Shown here: piece after piece, positions 24,757 to 35,474 of the stretch
How the letters are laid out: every line of letters starts with the position of its first letter
Position numbering within the stretch: the stretch's first letter is position 1
NCBI RefSeq assembly: GCF_000208865.1
Contig: NC_018387.1
Location: forward strand, 434,001 to 498,000
DNA length: 64,000 nt
Direction of reading: 5' to 3'
Source of the DNA: Neospora caninum Liverpool
Taxonomy: Eukaryota > Apicomplexa > Conoidasida > Eucoccidiorida > Sarcocystidae
Program-made: the position numbers and the translations under genes
The notes under the pieces: model-generated
What the model was told of the DNA's origin: nothing
What the model saw: only the letters and a program-made list of their open reading frames with translations
Databases searched by the model: none

Positions 24757-27700
24757 AACCTGCGGGTATCGAAGGCAGTGGGACTGCAAGTCGGGGACGA
24801 AAAACACACACGCTCCTACGATTCGGGTGAAGCCGGAGTAACGTACGACTTCCCCTTAGGTTACAAAGACGTAGGGCACGGAAAACCAACTCAGCGGCGC
24901 ATGAATGTGTTCTGCGCATGATGCGTAGATGGTCTGTATGTGACTGGGGCTGCTAACGAAGGAGGTCTTCACGCACCTCTGCGGTGTCCATATGCGACAT
25001 CAGTTTTCTGCTGTTGCAGAGGAAAAGTGCGGTTGCGTTGTGGGAAGGGTCTCCTACCGCCTTCATCGAACCACACAGCAGACAAGACGCCTTTTGCCCA
25101 TACGCAAGAAATGGGTGAGGCGTGCCCTCTGAGATGGATTGCCCCGAGAGAAATTGTGCTTTTCGGGGACGTTGGACAACGACCAGAGTCAGCCTTTTGC
25201 CCATAATTCTGAGTTTCAAAACGTGGAATGGACACGTACACACAATCGTAGGAAATATGGCATAGACTCTTGAGAGAGGCTTACCAGAGGCGGGTGCCTT
25301 GGGAAGAAATCGTTCTGGCGTGCCGTGCACTCGCTACGTCTTCGCCGTTCTCCTGGAGTGGTTGCTAGAGTCGTAGTGACTGAGGAAGCACGGCTTGTTT
25401 CCAAGCCCTCCAACGCAAAAACGTTTCTGCGAACGATAGGGAATTGTGCAGACGAGAGTACCGACAATTACCTGACCAATGAGGTCCTACTATAGCAACA
25501 AAATGTAATTAGAGAGACATCGTGTCACTCTTTTTTCTCGGCCTCGAGGGAAGGCCAAGCGGGAAAGGAAAGTGCATCTATGCGGATACAGCTGGAGAAA
25601 CCCGCTGTTGCCCATCCATCGTTTGAGGGGCACGGATACGTTGTGTGTAGGGCCTGAATTTTCTGGCCGCGGTATGTCCTCTCCCCCTCACTGGCTGGTT
25701 TTCTGTTCTCTTATGCACTGCGAAGATGTCAAAACCGCGTTATACTGCGTACAGTGGTTTTTCAACTTAATCGTAAACCCACAAGTTGGAGAAAACATCG
25801 TTTGCCTCCTAGGGGATAAACTGTCATCAGCTCGATGAGTTAACATGTGACGAAAGGAGGTAGAAGGCTGCGCTCTCTACTGGACTTGCCTGAGGTTGTA
25901 TGTTGTCTATAATGGATGCATGTCCGTGTTGGGTGCATGCTTAGGCGCGGCCTCTAAAAATCAATTGCGTATCTCAATGACATCGTTGGGGCTGATGAGG
26001 AGACGTTGCGGTTCCGGAAAAAGCAAGGGTAACAGCTGATGAAGAAAAGAAGACCTAGGAGGAGATAGGCGGCGCCATTGCAATACGGAGAGTTAAGCGG
26101 CATGTGGCATTGTACAGAACAGGTTGCACGTGTCTTATACGGACTCCAAGCATTAATTGGGTGTGCCCACAATGAGGAAATGTGGATTATCTACATCATA
26201 ATGCCACCATATGAGCAAGAGAGACCAAATAGCGACGAAGGGTGCTGTATCCTTGGAGAGTGAGTGTGCACTCTGGGCGTATTGAGGCTTGCAGGAGACG
26301 CGCTGTTCACATTTTTGCTGCCAGGCATCTCGTGGCGTTACCCGCAACGCAACTCCGCCGCCCTGTTACCGCTTCTATATTACTCGTTTCCTCGAGGCTT
26401 GACGAGCCGTGAGGGCAGCACATACTTCCTAGCCTCAAGAGGGCACCACAACACGAGTGGGCCGCTCGTGTCGTTTGGACCCTCGTGCCATTGTTCACGT
26501 CCGCGATATTATCCGGTAAACAGTTCTGATTTCTTTCCTTGTATGCACTTGGCCTGTACCATACGCCGCCGCACGGGTTTCGATACAATTCTCGCGATAC
26601 TGTACTGTAGCTCTCTCGATGGGCTCGTGGTCCCCTTTAGTTCAGAGGTCATGAGATCCACGTGTTGTTTTCTCGATCGTTTTCTGCTAGTTGTCAGAAA
26701 CAGGCGCTTTATTATTGTGACAGCGCCAATTACAACACGACAACGCTACGTCCCATCCGGGGAGTTAGCCCTAGCACCGCTGCCACAAAGCCGGATCACT
26801 TTCCCACATACAGGCAGGTGTGAAATACGGAAATAAGAAGCGGTGGTAAACGCAGTATTGCGTATGCGTTGTGGCCTCACGCAGGCTTTGCGGTTGGCGG
26901 TCGCCAGGTCATTTTTGACCCGTAATAAAAGGCCCGCCACTGAAAGTGTCCACGCTCACCAGGTAGCCAATGAGAAGTAAGAGACGGCAAGTTTTTATTG
27001 CAACATTCGGAGTATTCGCAGCTACCTCCTCTGAACATCTTGCATTCCGTTGTTTCGCCGCTACCCGATTCTGTTGCCGCGAGCGAAGGTGCATCATCCC
27101 CGGGGGCATGGACCTGTTCCGAAGCCGGAGCTGAGAGACGAGACTAGAGCTGCGCGTCTCTTTTTGAGGCCGAGCCGATGGAATCGATTAGACAAGGCTG
27201 GTGGGCAACCGTGACGGCATCGTGTTTTTTGACGGGATTGAGGTCATCTTCGTGTCAATTGAAAACCTCTTCAAAAGCATTCGCCGTGCTAAAACCTGAA
27301 CAGTTCGTACGGCCCCTCAGGCTGCTACAGGTCACTACCCACAATCGTTCGTGTTCTCTGGCTGCTGTTCTAAGTTCCACCACTATTTTTATGCAGGCGG
27401 TCCCGTCTAATGTTCTTACTGTTCTCTTTCACGGTGGCATTTTTGCGTGTCGCTTGTTCCTTGTCCCCGAGTTTCACAGTCCGTCTTTGCTTCCTCACGG
27501 ATCTCCGTATTGCGGGTTGAGTCGTTCAAAGAATGGTGTTCGTGCCGTCGTCACTAGGCAGAACCTTCTCTTGAGGCATAGGAGCGAGACACTGTACCTT
27601 GCATCTTGAGTCTCCTGTGACGAAAGGACATGCGTTTAAAAAGACGTTCTCGGGACGCAGCGGTCCATGTTGGTGGTCTGTGAGGCGTTGCCAAGAACGG

Positions 27701-28684
27701 TTCCCATCCTGTTAGCGCGGTTTGCGCTACTCAATCCGCTGTAACGCATGCGTGGTCAGGTAGCGGGGGTTTGATGTAACCGGGCTGTCGATGTCTGCTG
27801 CCGGAATCGAAGTCGTGTCCATAGTTTCCCGATCAAACCCACCTGCAGAAAGTAGAGCTTTGTGGTGAAGTTATGCCTGGCACGTATTCCTCAAGTTCCG
27901 GCACGCGGAAATATCGAATACGGGTCACCCCGAAGCATGGGGGGATTCCCTCAACACCGGTGAGGGGACCTACAGGACATCACCTTCGGCGTATTGTCAA
28001 TTGCTCTGTATCAGGTGAATAGATTTGTGGGTCTCTAGCTCATCGAGCGTACTGCCGGTGTTAGTAATTGCTACCCAACTAACGCGCTTTCAGAACAGGT
28101 ACACTTGCTCCTGCCTGTGGTCACCTCTGTGACAAGCGTTCGAAGGGCTTGCCGTTTGGTTTGACATCCTACGTCGTTGAGAAGAGAGACGCTGGCAATA
28201 GCTGGTTGCCTTTTTGCTTTTTCGCATCAGTCACTGTTGTATCATTCGTACAATACTTCCCCAGTTTGAGCTTTATAGGTCCTCTTCCGTGTCTGGTCTG
28301 GTTTCCTGTGTTTTTCCGAAACCGGCCTCTCGCCCCCTTTTTCGCGGTGCATGATCCGGCTGGACTCAGTGACTTCAGCTCATTCTGTGTATTCATCCCC
28401 GCCCAACAGCAACTCCCACGTGTGTGCGCCCATCATCTGCACCCTCTGCTCCCGTTGCCCAACATGTCGCGAGTCATTCGATAGTATAACAGTTAATGGA
28501 TATACCGCTTTCTTCCTCGGGACCATTTACCCTTCGCCCGCTCTGGTTGGACCTCGCTGGAGCGAGCCTATCAGAGGTTAAGGGGTTGTGGGTCTTTCTG
28601 CCGTACACTTCTCCATTATCGCTTAACGGCTCTCGCGTTTCAAAATATTCGCACTCGTTATTTCCCCGCTCTCTGCTCCCCACC
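24757..28684. other. Spacer without a supported gene
   Basis: About 3.9 kb lies between the stop of the CMTR1-like gene and the start of the phosphatase gene on the same strand. ORFs are short and without splice support. The largest, on the plus strand at 26264-26836 and 27178-27609, are rich in Cys, Ser and Leu and look random. The last 200 bases are pyrimidine-rich and probably 5' UTR. An upstream in-frame ATG at 28496 could extend the phosphatase by 63 residues. Confidence 0.45.
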
Positions 28685-30843
28685 ATGTCGTCAACACAAC
28701 GGCTTTCTTGTGCCGGTGAAGGCTCGACAGCAGGATTATCTCCGTCGTCGAACATATTTGTGGATGAGAGTGCGGAAACGGTGTGCCGTTTGGTCTTGGG
28801 GAGGCCGGCGAAGATTTATACTCCGGAACGAATACCGGCAGGGTTGGGCGTTTCTGCCACTAGCGTACCGAAGTGTCCTACAGACGTCTATCCCCCCGGC
28901 ATGGTGCCCACTACGACGAAAGGGAACCTTTTTGTGGGGTCTTTGAAGCACGCACTAGACGAGAACCTTCTGCGGAAATTCGATGTGAAACTGGTGGTTA
29001 CAGTCGCATGGCCGTACGGGAGTTGGCCGCTTCAGCAGCGCACGCTTTATTCTCGTCTTGGGATCGGCCACATCAACCACCCTCTCTTGGATTCTCCGTC
29101 CCAGGTGAGAGCCTCTTCTAAAGGTCGGCGACGTTGTGACTGTGCAGGACCGAGCAATTGTGACTGTGTGAAAACAGCATGGGGTTTCCAGATTGCACTA
29201 GTGGAGTGAAAGACATCTAGGCGGAGGCTCTATAGCCCTTTCAGGCATATTCAGTTCAGGACATGGACTCGTGCCACCATGCTTCCTTGAAACCTGAAAC
29301 GCGGGAACCCACGGTTGTGACGCGTTCGTTCATTTTTGCCCGATTTGCTTGTGAGAGGCGCCCCAGAAACTAGTTGGATTCAGAAGTTGTTTCGCATGGA
29401 GATATGTGTTTGCTGATGGGGATTCCGGTGCTTGTTTTGTTTAGGCACTGGACTTTGCACGACTTTCGCTGGAACGTATTCACTCGTACCTCTCCAAGTA
29501 AGCTGTCATCGACTGCATGTATTACAGGTTTTTTCCCGGTATTATCTCAGGAAAATCTGTGAACCGATTTCAAATGGCCTTCACGAAGTGGAAGAGTTTC
29601 TGTGCTCGTCAGAGCACGTTGCTGCCTCTTGGTTAACTTGCCAGTAGTTAAGCTAACTGTTTGCCCGCTTCCGGGGGAAGGGAAACAGGAATCTGTGTTG
29701 TGCAAATAAATGGTGATCTTACCCAGTCTCAAATAATTGTCACGCTTGCTCCATGACTCCTTCGGTCAAGGTAGGACCGGTACTCGCTCGTCTTCCCTCT
29801 CACACTCGTGACGTCGATGGTGTACTATCGCTCAGGAGTTGTTAGTTTTCCTGATCGAGTCACTTGACGGGACATACTTGTGAAATGGAGAATTTTTGCC
29901 TGTTATGGCGCATCCTTACGCCTCTGCACAAAGCTTCCCGTTCAAGAAAATGAATGAAGATGCTCTGGCATATGCATGTGCCGGTGTGTGTACGTATATA
30001 TACATCGATATCTGTCGTGAGATACTGGCGCGGCCCCGAATTTGGAAGTGAAGATGAAACTCTTCCACTTCAGCAGCGGTTCTCTATATGACCGTTGTTT
30101 GTGTGTGCCGCCTGCATCTTCCTTAGGGGAGCGACAGTGCTCGTTCATTGTGAAAAGGGCATCTCCCGGTCTGTCTCTCTCTGCATAGTAAGTCGGGGTT
30201 CGTCGCAGTTTTTACTGTAGCCTTGGTCACGGGCTTTTCTGCTCTCCTCATGCATAGTAATTATCACCAACCTGTCATCTGGATTACGAATAGCACACCT
30301 ACTCTGTACCTAGTGAATGAGCACGTTAAGGCAGCGCATGCATCTCGGTCAGGGATGGCACAGACCGACAATTTGATCTGGATTCGGGTCCGTCGTTTCA
30401 AATGGAGTGACGGGAAACTGAGGAACAATTGTCACAATGAAGCCATGCCGCAAATCCATGGATTTGTGTGTTGGTCTCAGTTCAGTTTTAATCAAATAGG
30501 CATTCACCATTTTGGTTAACGGACGGCAGACTCCAACTGCCTTAGGGTTCTGTGAATATTATATTTTCGGAAGTTGTCTCGGGTTACGGCAGCTGATGTA
30601 TCATGTGTGCATTCGTCGTGGCAGGCATATCTCATCGTTTATGATGGGCACACAACAAGCTCCGCATTGGAAGCAATTCGTAAATATCGCCCCATTGCAC
30701 GGCCTAATGCCGGCTTCCTTGTACAACTTCGGCGACTCGAAGACGCTCGCCAAAAGGTGGCAGCGTCTCACCAAACCAGCTCCGCTCCGTTGTCGAGGCG
30801 CCCCTCCTCAAGAGTCGGTATGGAACTGTCTAATGCAAGCTGA
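28685..30843 (+). CDS. Dual-specificity protein phosphatase (DSP family), 250 residues
   Basis: Four exons were joined: 28685-29104, 29445-29497, 30127-30187 and 30625-30843. Their 753 nt divide exactly into 251 codons. The protein has the Cys-based dual-specificity phosphatase fold: NLFVGSLKHALDENLL for the first strand and helix, then LVVTVAW and HPLLDSPSQ with the general acid Asp136. ALDFARLSLERIHSYLSK leads into the P-loop VHCEKGISRSVSLC, where Cys166 (codon 30149-30151) is the nucleophile and Arg172 binds phosphate. AYLIVYDGHTTSSALE and RP..RPNAGFLVQL.RLE follow, as in typical DSPs. Acid-to-Cys spacing is 30 residues, as expected. The substrate is unknown; such enzymes remove phosphate from Ser/Thr and Tyr. 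The N-terminal 80 residues are unique to this protein, with no membrane span. I chose the ATG at 28685 (context CACCATGTCG) because the upstream sequence is T/C-rich like a leader; the ATG at 28496 is in frame and possible. The family call is secure. Confidence 0.88.
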
Positions 30844-32684
30844 TTCGGATATGCGGTCGAAGCACAGATTCGTATGGCGCACGCAACGGTTGCCGTTCAG
30901 CGGCCAATGTAAGAAACGTTGTACGTATTTGTTTCCGTGTCTCTGCTCCTTCCTTTTGCCCGCAGACTGGCCTCAGTTTCACTGCTTCCCCATCTTCCCC
31001 TTCCCCTGTCGGCCTGAATGTTCCTGGGACGGAACCAAGGAGGAGCGTGTGGTGCTACTTCGTCAGGGAAAGAGAGGAAATGTGTGGGAGAACGGAGAAC
31101 GTACAGGGAGAGAGTGGACTAGGGGTGTATATGGAGTGAACGTCGATGGTAGCAACGGGAGAGAATGATGAACGCGAAACCGGAGGCTCCGCCTCTTCAG
31201 GCAGTGTGGAGTCTGTGCTATTCGTCAGTCGACGGCATCCTATTGAAGGTCGGGGATGGTTGCTGCTGCTGGAAGAGTCGCGTGCTCCAGTGGATTGCCA
31301 GGTTAAAGCAGTGCTGATATTCAGATGTCTAGCATTGCATGGGATGAGCAAGGTTGCCAACGTCATAGTGCCCTGCTGGCGGTACAGACTGCCCCCGTGG
31401 CTGTGTCCCATATGCGCCAGCAGCTGCGCGCGTCATGATCACATTGGGAACACGAGATTAATTCCGTCGTACGCGAGAAAGTGACACCAGTTTTGCGCCC
31501 GTGTCTCTCCCGGGTTCTGGGTAAGGGTTTCGCATGTAGTCAGGGGCAGGCATCATCATGACGAAAACACTAGGCAGCCTTTTTTCGAAATGGATACATC
31601 GCTAGCCTGCAAGCGCGTGATCTTTTGAGGGGTCAGCCGCTTCTGCTGCCATGCTTGTTTTTTTGTTGAAGAGTTGCTCCGCAGCAACGGTGACCGCTTG
31701 CACGTTGCATTCCCAACGGCCCAATGCCGACGAGTTTAGAGGGTCTCCGCGGTTCTGCTGTTCCGGGACTCTGTATTGTCCCAAGGGACCATAGTTTAAC
31801 GTAACCCGAAGATGAGGTATGGTTACAAGTCGTCAGTTGACGAGGGGGTCGTCTCCGTGGATGCGCTGGCGAGTACACCCGAGGGTGTGTTAAATTCTAT
31901 AGACTGTGTCATTCAGTTCTCCACATCTTTTAGAGCGGTCACGGGTGTAGGCGTCTTTTTGTATAAAAGTTGGTTTACCGTCTCCGCTCAGGAATATACG
32001 GACTTGAGGAATTTTCACCAGGGTCGTCTGTTCCATAGATTTCCCAAGAATGCGTTTTTAGTTGAGTAATGTGTCCTGGTGGCTTTCCTTCTTTCCGAGA
32101 TGTCTCGCACATCATTGTCAGGATGTTCTTGCTGCTCCCTTGTGGTGGCTCCGTTTTTCCTCGAAAGGTGGACAGTCGCCGTTGCCGTGACCTACCGTTC
32201 GAGACGTTCATGCTACAGTTTCAATCCTAACAATGTTCAATAAAACAAGCTCGTTTTAGTTTAGGGTTCTGCACGCAAACCGCGTTTCACGTGGAAAAAC
32301 GACGAGTCATACATGGAACAAACTAACGACCATGTGAACCATGTCACAGTATAGACATGCATCGATATCCTCTTCGTGCAATGCAGAGTGTTCGTTGTTC
32401 TTAATTTTTTCTGCGTTTTGATGTATTGGTTCAGACAAGACCTGGAATTAGTACAGATGTGTTCCTCACTCCAACGCGCCTGGCTTCGCTGAAAGAGCCT
32501 TTTTAACTCACTGAAACACTGTGTGCACCTTCCAAAACTCAGAAAGGAAAAAATTCGGGAGCAGCTTCGTGCGCTCCATGCAAACACTCATATGTTTATA
32601 CCTATGTCTCCGGCCTTGTAGAGGGCATCACGAAGCGTGTCTCGCGAGTCTTTTCGGAGAATTTTTTTCTCCGTTGCGCAACTT
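30844..32684. other. Spacer between convergent genes
   Basis: This should contain the 3' UTRs of the phosphatase gene (plus) and of the minus-strand gene ending at 32685. Two overlapping antisense ORFs at 31055-31484 are Ser/Thr- or Leu-rich and have no splice support. Nothing else is supported. Confidence 0.45.
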
Positions 32685-33539
32685 TCATTTCTTGTCCGGT
32701 GCCAGCCGTTCCACATCAGAAGTTGAAAACTTCTCATCACCGGCCTTGTGCTTCGCGATCTCTCCTGACAACCGTGCTGGGGCATCAATTTGGTAATGTA
32801 CTGAAGCATCAGGGTAGTCTTGGCTTTCCATGAGACTCTCATACGCCTTCAGATCCCGGGAGGTCGCGGCTGAATATGCCGCCGAGTCACGAGCGGCGAG
32901 GAGGTAGGGCGGCGGATGAGAGTATGAACAGTCAAAGTACCCTGGAAACGTTTCAGGGCCGAAGTGCTCATGAGGCAGAAGCCATAGATCTTCCAATCTA
33001 AAACCGTACACGCAGTCACAATCGGAGGTTGCTACAAGCGTATCACAGCGCCAAGATAGCGTTCATCCCCCAGTTTTGGAGGTATCTGGAACGCATGTAC
33101 AGTGCTCGAGTACTAGGAGGGCAGTAGGGCCAAAACGCCGCGCTAAAGCCCCCAGCCGCAAACGATGCCGGTTTCCAAAGCCACGATGCAGCGTACAGCT
33201 GACAACACAAGCGTGTTCAGACACGAATATGTATTGCAACTAGGACCAGTTGTAAGGCAGTAAAAAGTTAAGATGGCAATGCGCCACGAAGGGCAGGACA
33301 CGCCCCGTATATTTTTCAACGACGGGTCTACGACAGGCAATAGATTCATGGATGTAATGGGGGACAGTGCCAAGATTTCTGATTTCACCTCTCAGGAGTA
33401 CAGTGTTTTTTCTCGCTTCGTTACGATCTTTTGAAAACCAACAAACCGCTAGTATACCCCAAGCCAACAGCGTCAGGAGGCATTTGTGTCTCTCTTCTTC
33501 ATGTGGTAATGATAGTAAATTCGGACTCAACGCCCTCAT
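32685..33539 (-). CDS. Hypothetical small single-span membrane protein, 194 residues
   Basis: I do not recognise this protein. Two exons were joined: 33539-33302 and 33031-32685. The junction is phase 1 on both sides, the donor is GTGTCC and the acceptor is CTTGTAG; together they encode 194 residues from the ATG at 33537-33539. Near the N-terminus lies one hydrophobic segment (CLLTLLAWGILAVCWF, about residues 20-35) followed by basic residues (SKDRNEARK), which fits an anchor. Then comes VLLRGEIRNLG, a Cys-containing junction (TSDCDCVYGFRLED), an aromatic stretch (LWLLPHEHFGPETFPGYF) and a polar, helical C-terminus ending in ERLAPDKK. The composition is clearly protein-like. It may be a lineage-specific mitochondrial or endomembrane subunit, but that is a guess. 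A further upstream exon joined in phase 0 cannot be excluded, and the donor is not strong. Confidence 0.5.
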
Positions 33540-33802
33540 GTCCCTACCTGTACTCGCTGCGCACAGCCCTGGTCATCAGGTGAAGATGAATATGCGCACA
33601 CCGGGCAATCACCCAGTCGTCGTCCCGGTTACTGTGGCAGTAAGCAGCTCGAGAGAGAAACGGGACTTGAAGCTCCACCATGAGACGACTCAACAGACGG
33701 CCAACCCTTCTGAGACACACAGGAAAAGCATGGAGACAGAAACGAAGCAAACAGAAGGGTCGTCAAGCGTCAATCTCTTTGAACCGCTACCAGAGATTAG
33801 CG

Positions 33803-33928
33803 CGCAGAGATGAACGATTCAACATTCTCTCAAAAAGACCAAAACCTGTCGAGAAGCGAGTCGCCCGCAGAGATGAATGATTCAACGTTCTCTCAAAAAG
33901 ACCAAAACCTGTCGAGAAGTGAGTCGCC
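33803..33928. repeat. Two-copy 63-bp tandem duplication
   Basis: 33803-33865 and 33866-33928 are near-identical, head-to-tail copies of 63 bp, starting CGCAGAGATGAA and ending GAGTCGCC, with only a few substitutions. The period is a multiple of three, and the minus-strand reading shows a 21-residue repeat (FSTGFGLFER core), but no start, splice site or wider coding context supports translation. Confidence 0.85.
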
Positions 33929-34068
33929 TTGCTAGGCCTCCCCTCAAGCGGCTGAAACCTGACCCGCACATTACGCTGAGGGACGGAGGTGAGATGGATG
34001 TGCATTTCTATCGGTTACAGAATTAAAGGAAGCGTGGTTTGACACCTGCACTCTACCGATACATATGT

Positions 34069-34070
<2 letters not shown>

Positions 34071-34095
<25 letters not shown>
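34071..34095. repeat. AT microsatellite
   Basis: Twelve uninterrupted AT units cover 34071-34095. Such dinucleotide runs are common in coccidian spacers and are likely to vary in length between isolates. Confidence 0.95.
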
Positions 34096-34099
<4 letters not shown>

Positions 34100-34564
34100 G
34101 TGAAATGGATGGACTAACACAATCAGCCTAAAGCGCAATGTACAAATCGGCATAGTCAAGTCACTCCACCGGCTGTCTTCCCAGATGTGGATGGACGTGC
34201 TTGAAGGCATGCATACTTTTCACTCGAGGGGCCGACAGCCGGATAGAGAGCGTAACCGCAATTCGTCTAACCTGCAGTGCGCGGGCGTTCGACCGGTTCC
34301 TATGATGGCAAATCGGGCGACGTCTCGTCTACCGCACGCTTCCAAATCGATGACTCGAATGTCCTCCATGTATTCCTACAGAAACAACACAACCGAGATG
34401 ATGACGCGACGGGCAGAGATCGAGAACAGCAAAGTTGAGAAAAACGTCCAACTCTCTATTCCCGCATTTCCGTTTGTGACGGAACAAAACCAAGACATAC
34501 TCTCCTGTGACGGATCTGGGAACGCGGTGTTACTTGCTGCGCATGCGAAAGGAACGGCGGAGTT

Positions 34565-34939
34565 TCACATTGCCAAACGTCTCGCCGGCGGAAGCCGGCC
34601 GGCGTGATCTCGCATGAACAACGCGAAAACAGACGAACCTGTTGAAGTATCGTGACAAATTCTTCCACGGTCGGCATCCTGCCGCTCTGAAGCTCGATGG
34701 TTTTGCTGAGGGACAAAAACATTAAGATCCGAGTGTTCGTCCCGCATCTCGCCGTACAGCAGAGAATGCTGGCCTGTCAGGGCCTCATGGCCGTTCTCGT
34801 GCAATCGCTGGGGTCTTTGAAGCGGGTGCCGACGCGAACGTCCCTCCGACACAGAAGTAAAGAAACCGGTGGTAACACCTTCATCTGGGAGGGTTAGGAA
34901 GGCCGTACACAGATTAGAGAGCGAGTGGCTTCGGCCCAC
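34565..34939 (-). CDS. Weak candidate exon of an unrecognised gene
   Basis: The minus strand is open for 124 codons. A good acceptor (CTAACCCTCCCAG) lies about 55 bases into the frame, and a donor-like GTTCGT follows TTCAACAG. The reading after the acceptor is charged and polar (SEGRSRRHPLQRPQRLHENG, then YGEMRDEHSDLNVF). A second frame with its own acceptor (TTTTTGTCCCTCAG) gives KTIELQSGRMPTVEEFVTI, which also looks protein-like. Both cannot be coding in the same transcript. One may be an upstream exon of the 32685-33539 gene, or the whole may be a chance open frame. Confidence 0.22.
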   Translation of the reverse strand: MGRSHSLSNLCTAFLTLPDEGVTTGFFTSVSEGRSRRHPLQRPQRLHENGHEALTGQHSLLYGEMRDEHSDLNVFVPQQNHRASERQDADRGRICHDTSTGSSVFALFMRDHAGRLPPARRLAM

Positions 34940-35035
34940 GTGTACTGTCTTAGTGCGGCCGCGCCGCAGTGAAAGGCATCTTGTCTAAATGGCGATTGCG
35001 TCTTGATCCAGTATCACGCTTCTGCTCTCGTGTCA

Positions 35036-35038
<3 letters not shown>

Positions 35039-35066
<28 letters not shown>
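35039..35066. repeat. AT microsatellite
   Basis: Fourteen uninterrupted AT units cover 35039-35066, about 0.95 kb from the similar run at 34071. A less regular AT/GT tract is also present near 49805-49830. Confidence 0.95.
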
Positions 35067-35069
<3 letters not shown>

Positions 35070-35474
35070 GAACGCCCGCACAATTGAAATCGTCAAGGGA
35101 ACCAAGATAAAAGTGATCAAGAGGAACGTGGTGCTCGCGCAGATACATTTGGCCCCACAGGAACACCGCTACACATCGACACCATGTTTCCTAACACGAG
35201 TCGACCTGTTGATATCTACGCTCCAGCGAACACAACGTTAAAGGTGCGTAGTCCTGCCGTAGCCCGCCTCTATATTTGCATCAACACAACGGCCGACCCT
35301 GTAAGAACTCGCAGATGTGTAGACAGACACCGAACTCCCGCGCAGAGGTCCGAACACACTGGGAAGAAAAACGGTGTTTGGTAATCGGGTTCTCCCGCCG
35401 AAAACAACGGAGGCCGGGGAGATGCGCGTTGGTCCTGCGCGTTCAACCGAGTAAGACGCCGGAGGCGAGAACGC

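Larger units (their letters stand above)
33540..35474. other. Spacer with repeats and one weak exon candidate
   Basis: This lies upstream of the 32685-33539 gene and downstream of the 35475-37505 gene, both minus-strand. It contains the 63-bp duplication, two AT microsatellites and a weak coding candidate at 34565-34939. On the plus strand, MFPNTSRPVDIYAPANTTLK at about 35184 precedes a GTGCGT donor-like site, but no continuing exon was found. Confidence 0.4.

Noticed and set aside
33787..34005. Minus-strand ORF encoding a 21-residue repeat
   Set aside because: The repeat simply reflects the 63-bp DNA duplication. No start, splice or flanking coding sequence supports translation.
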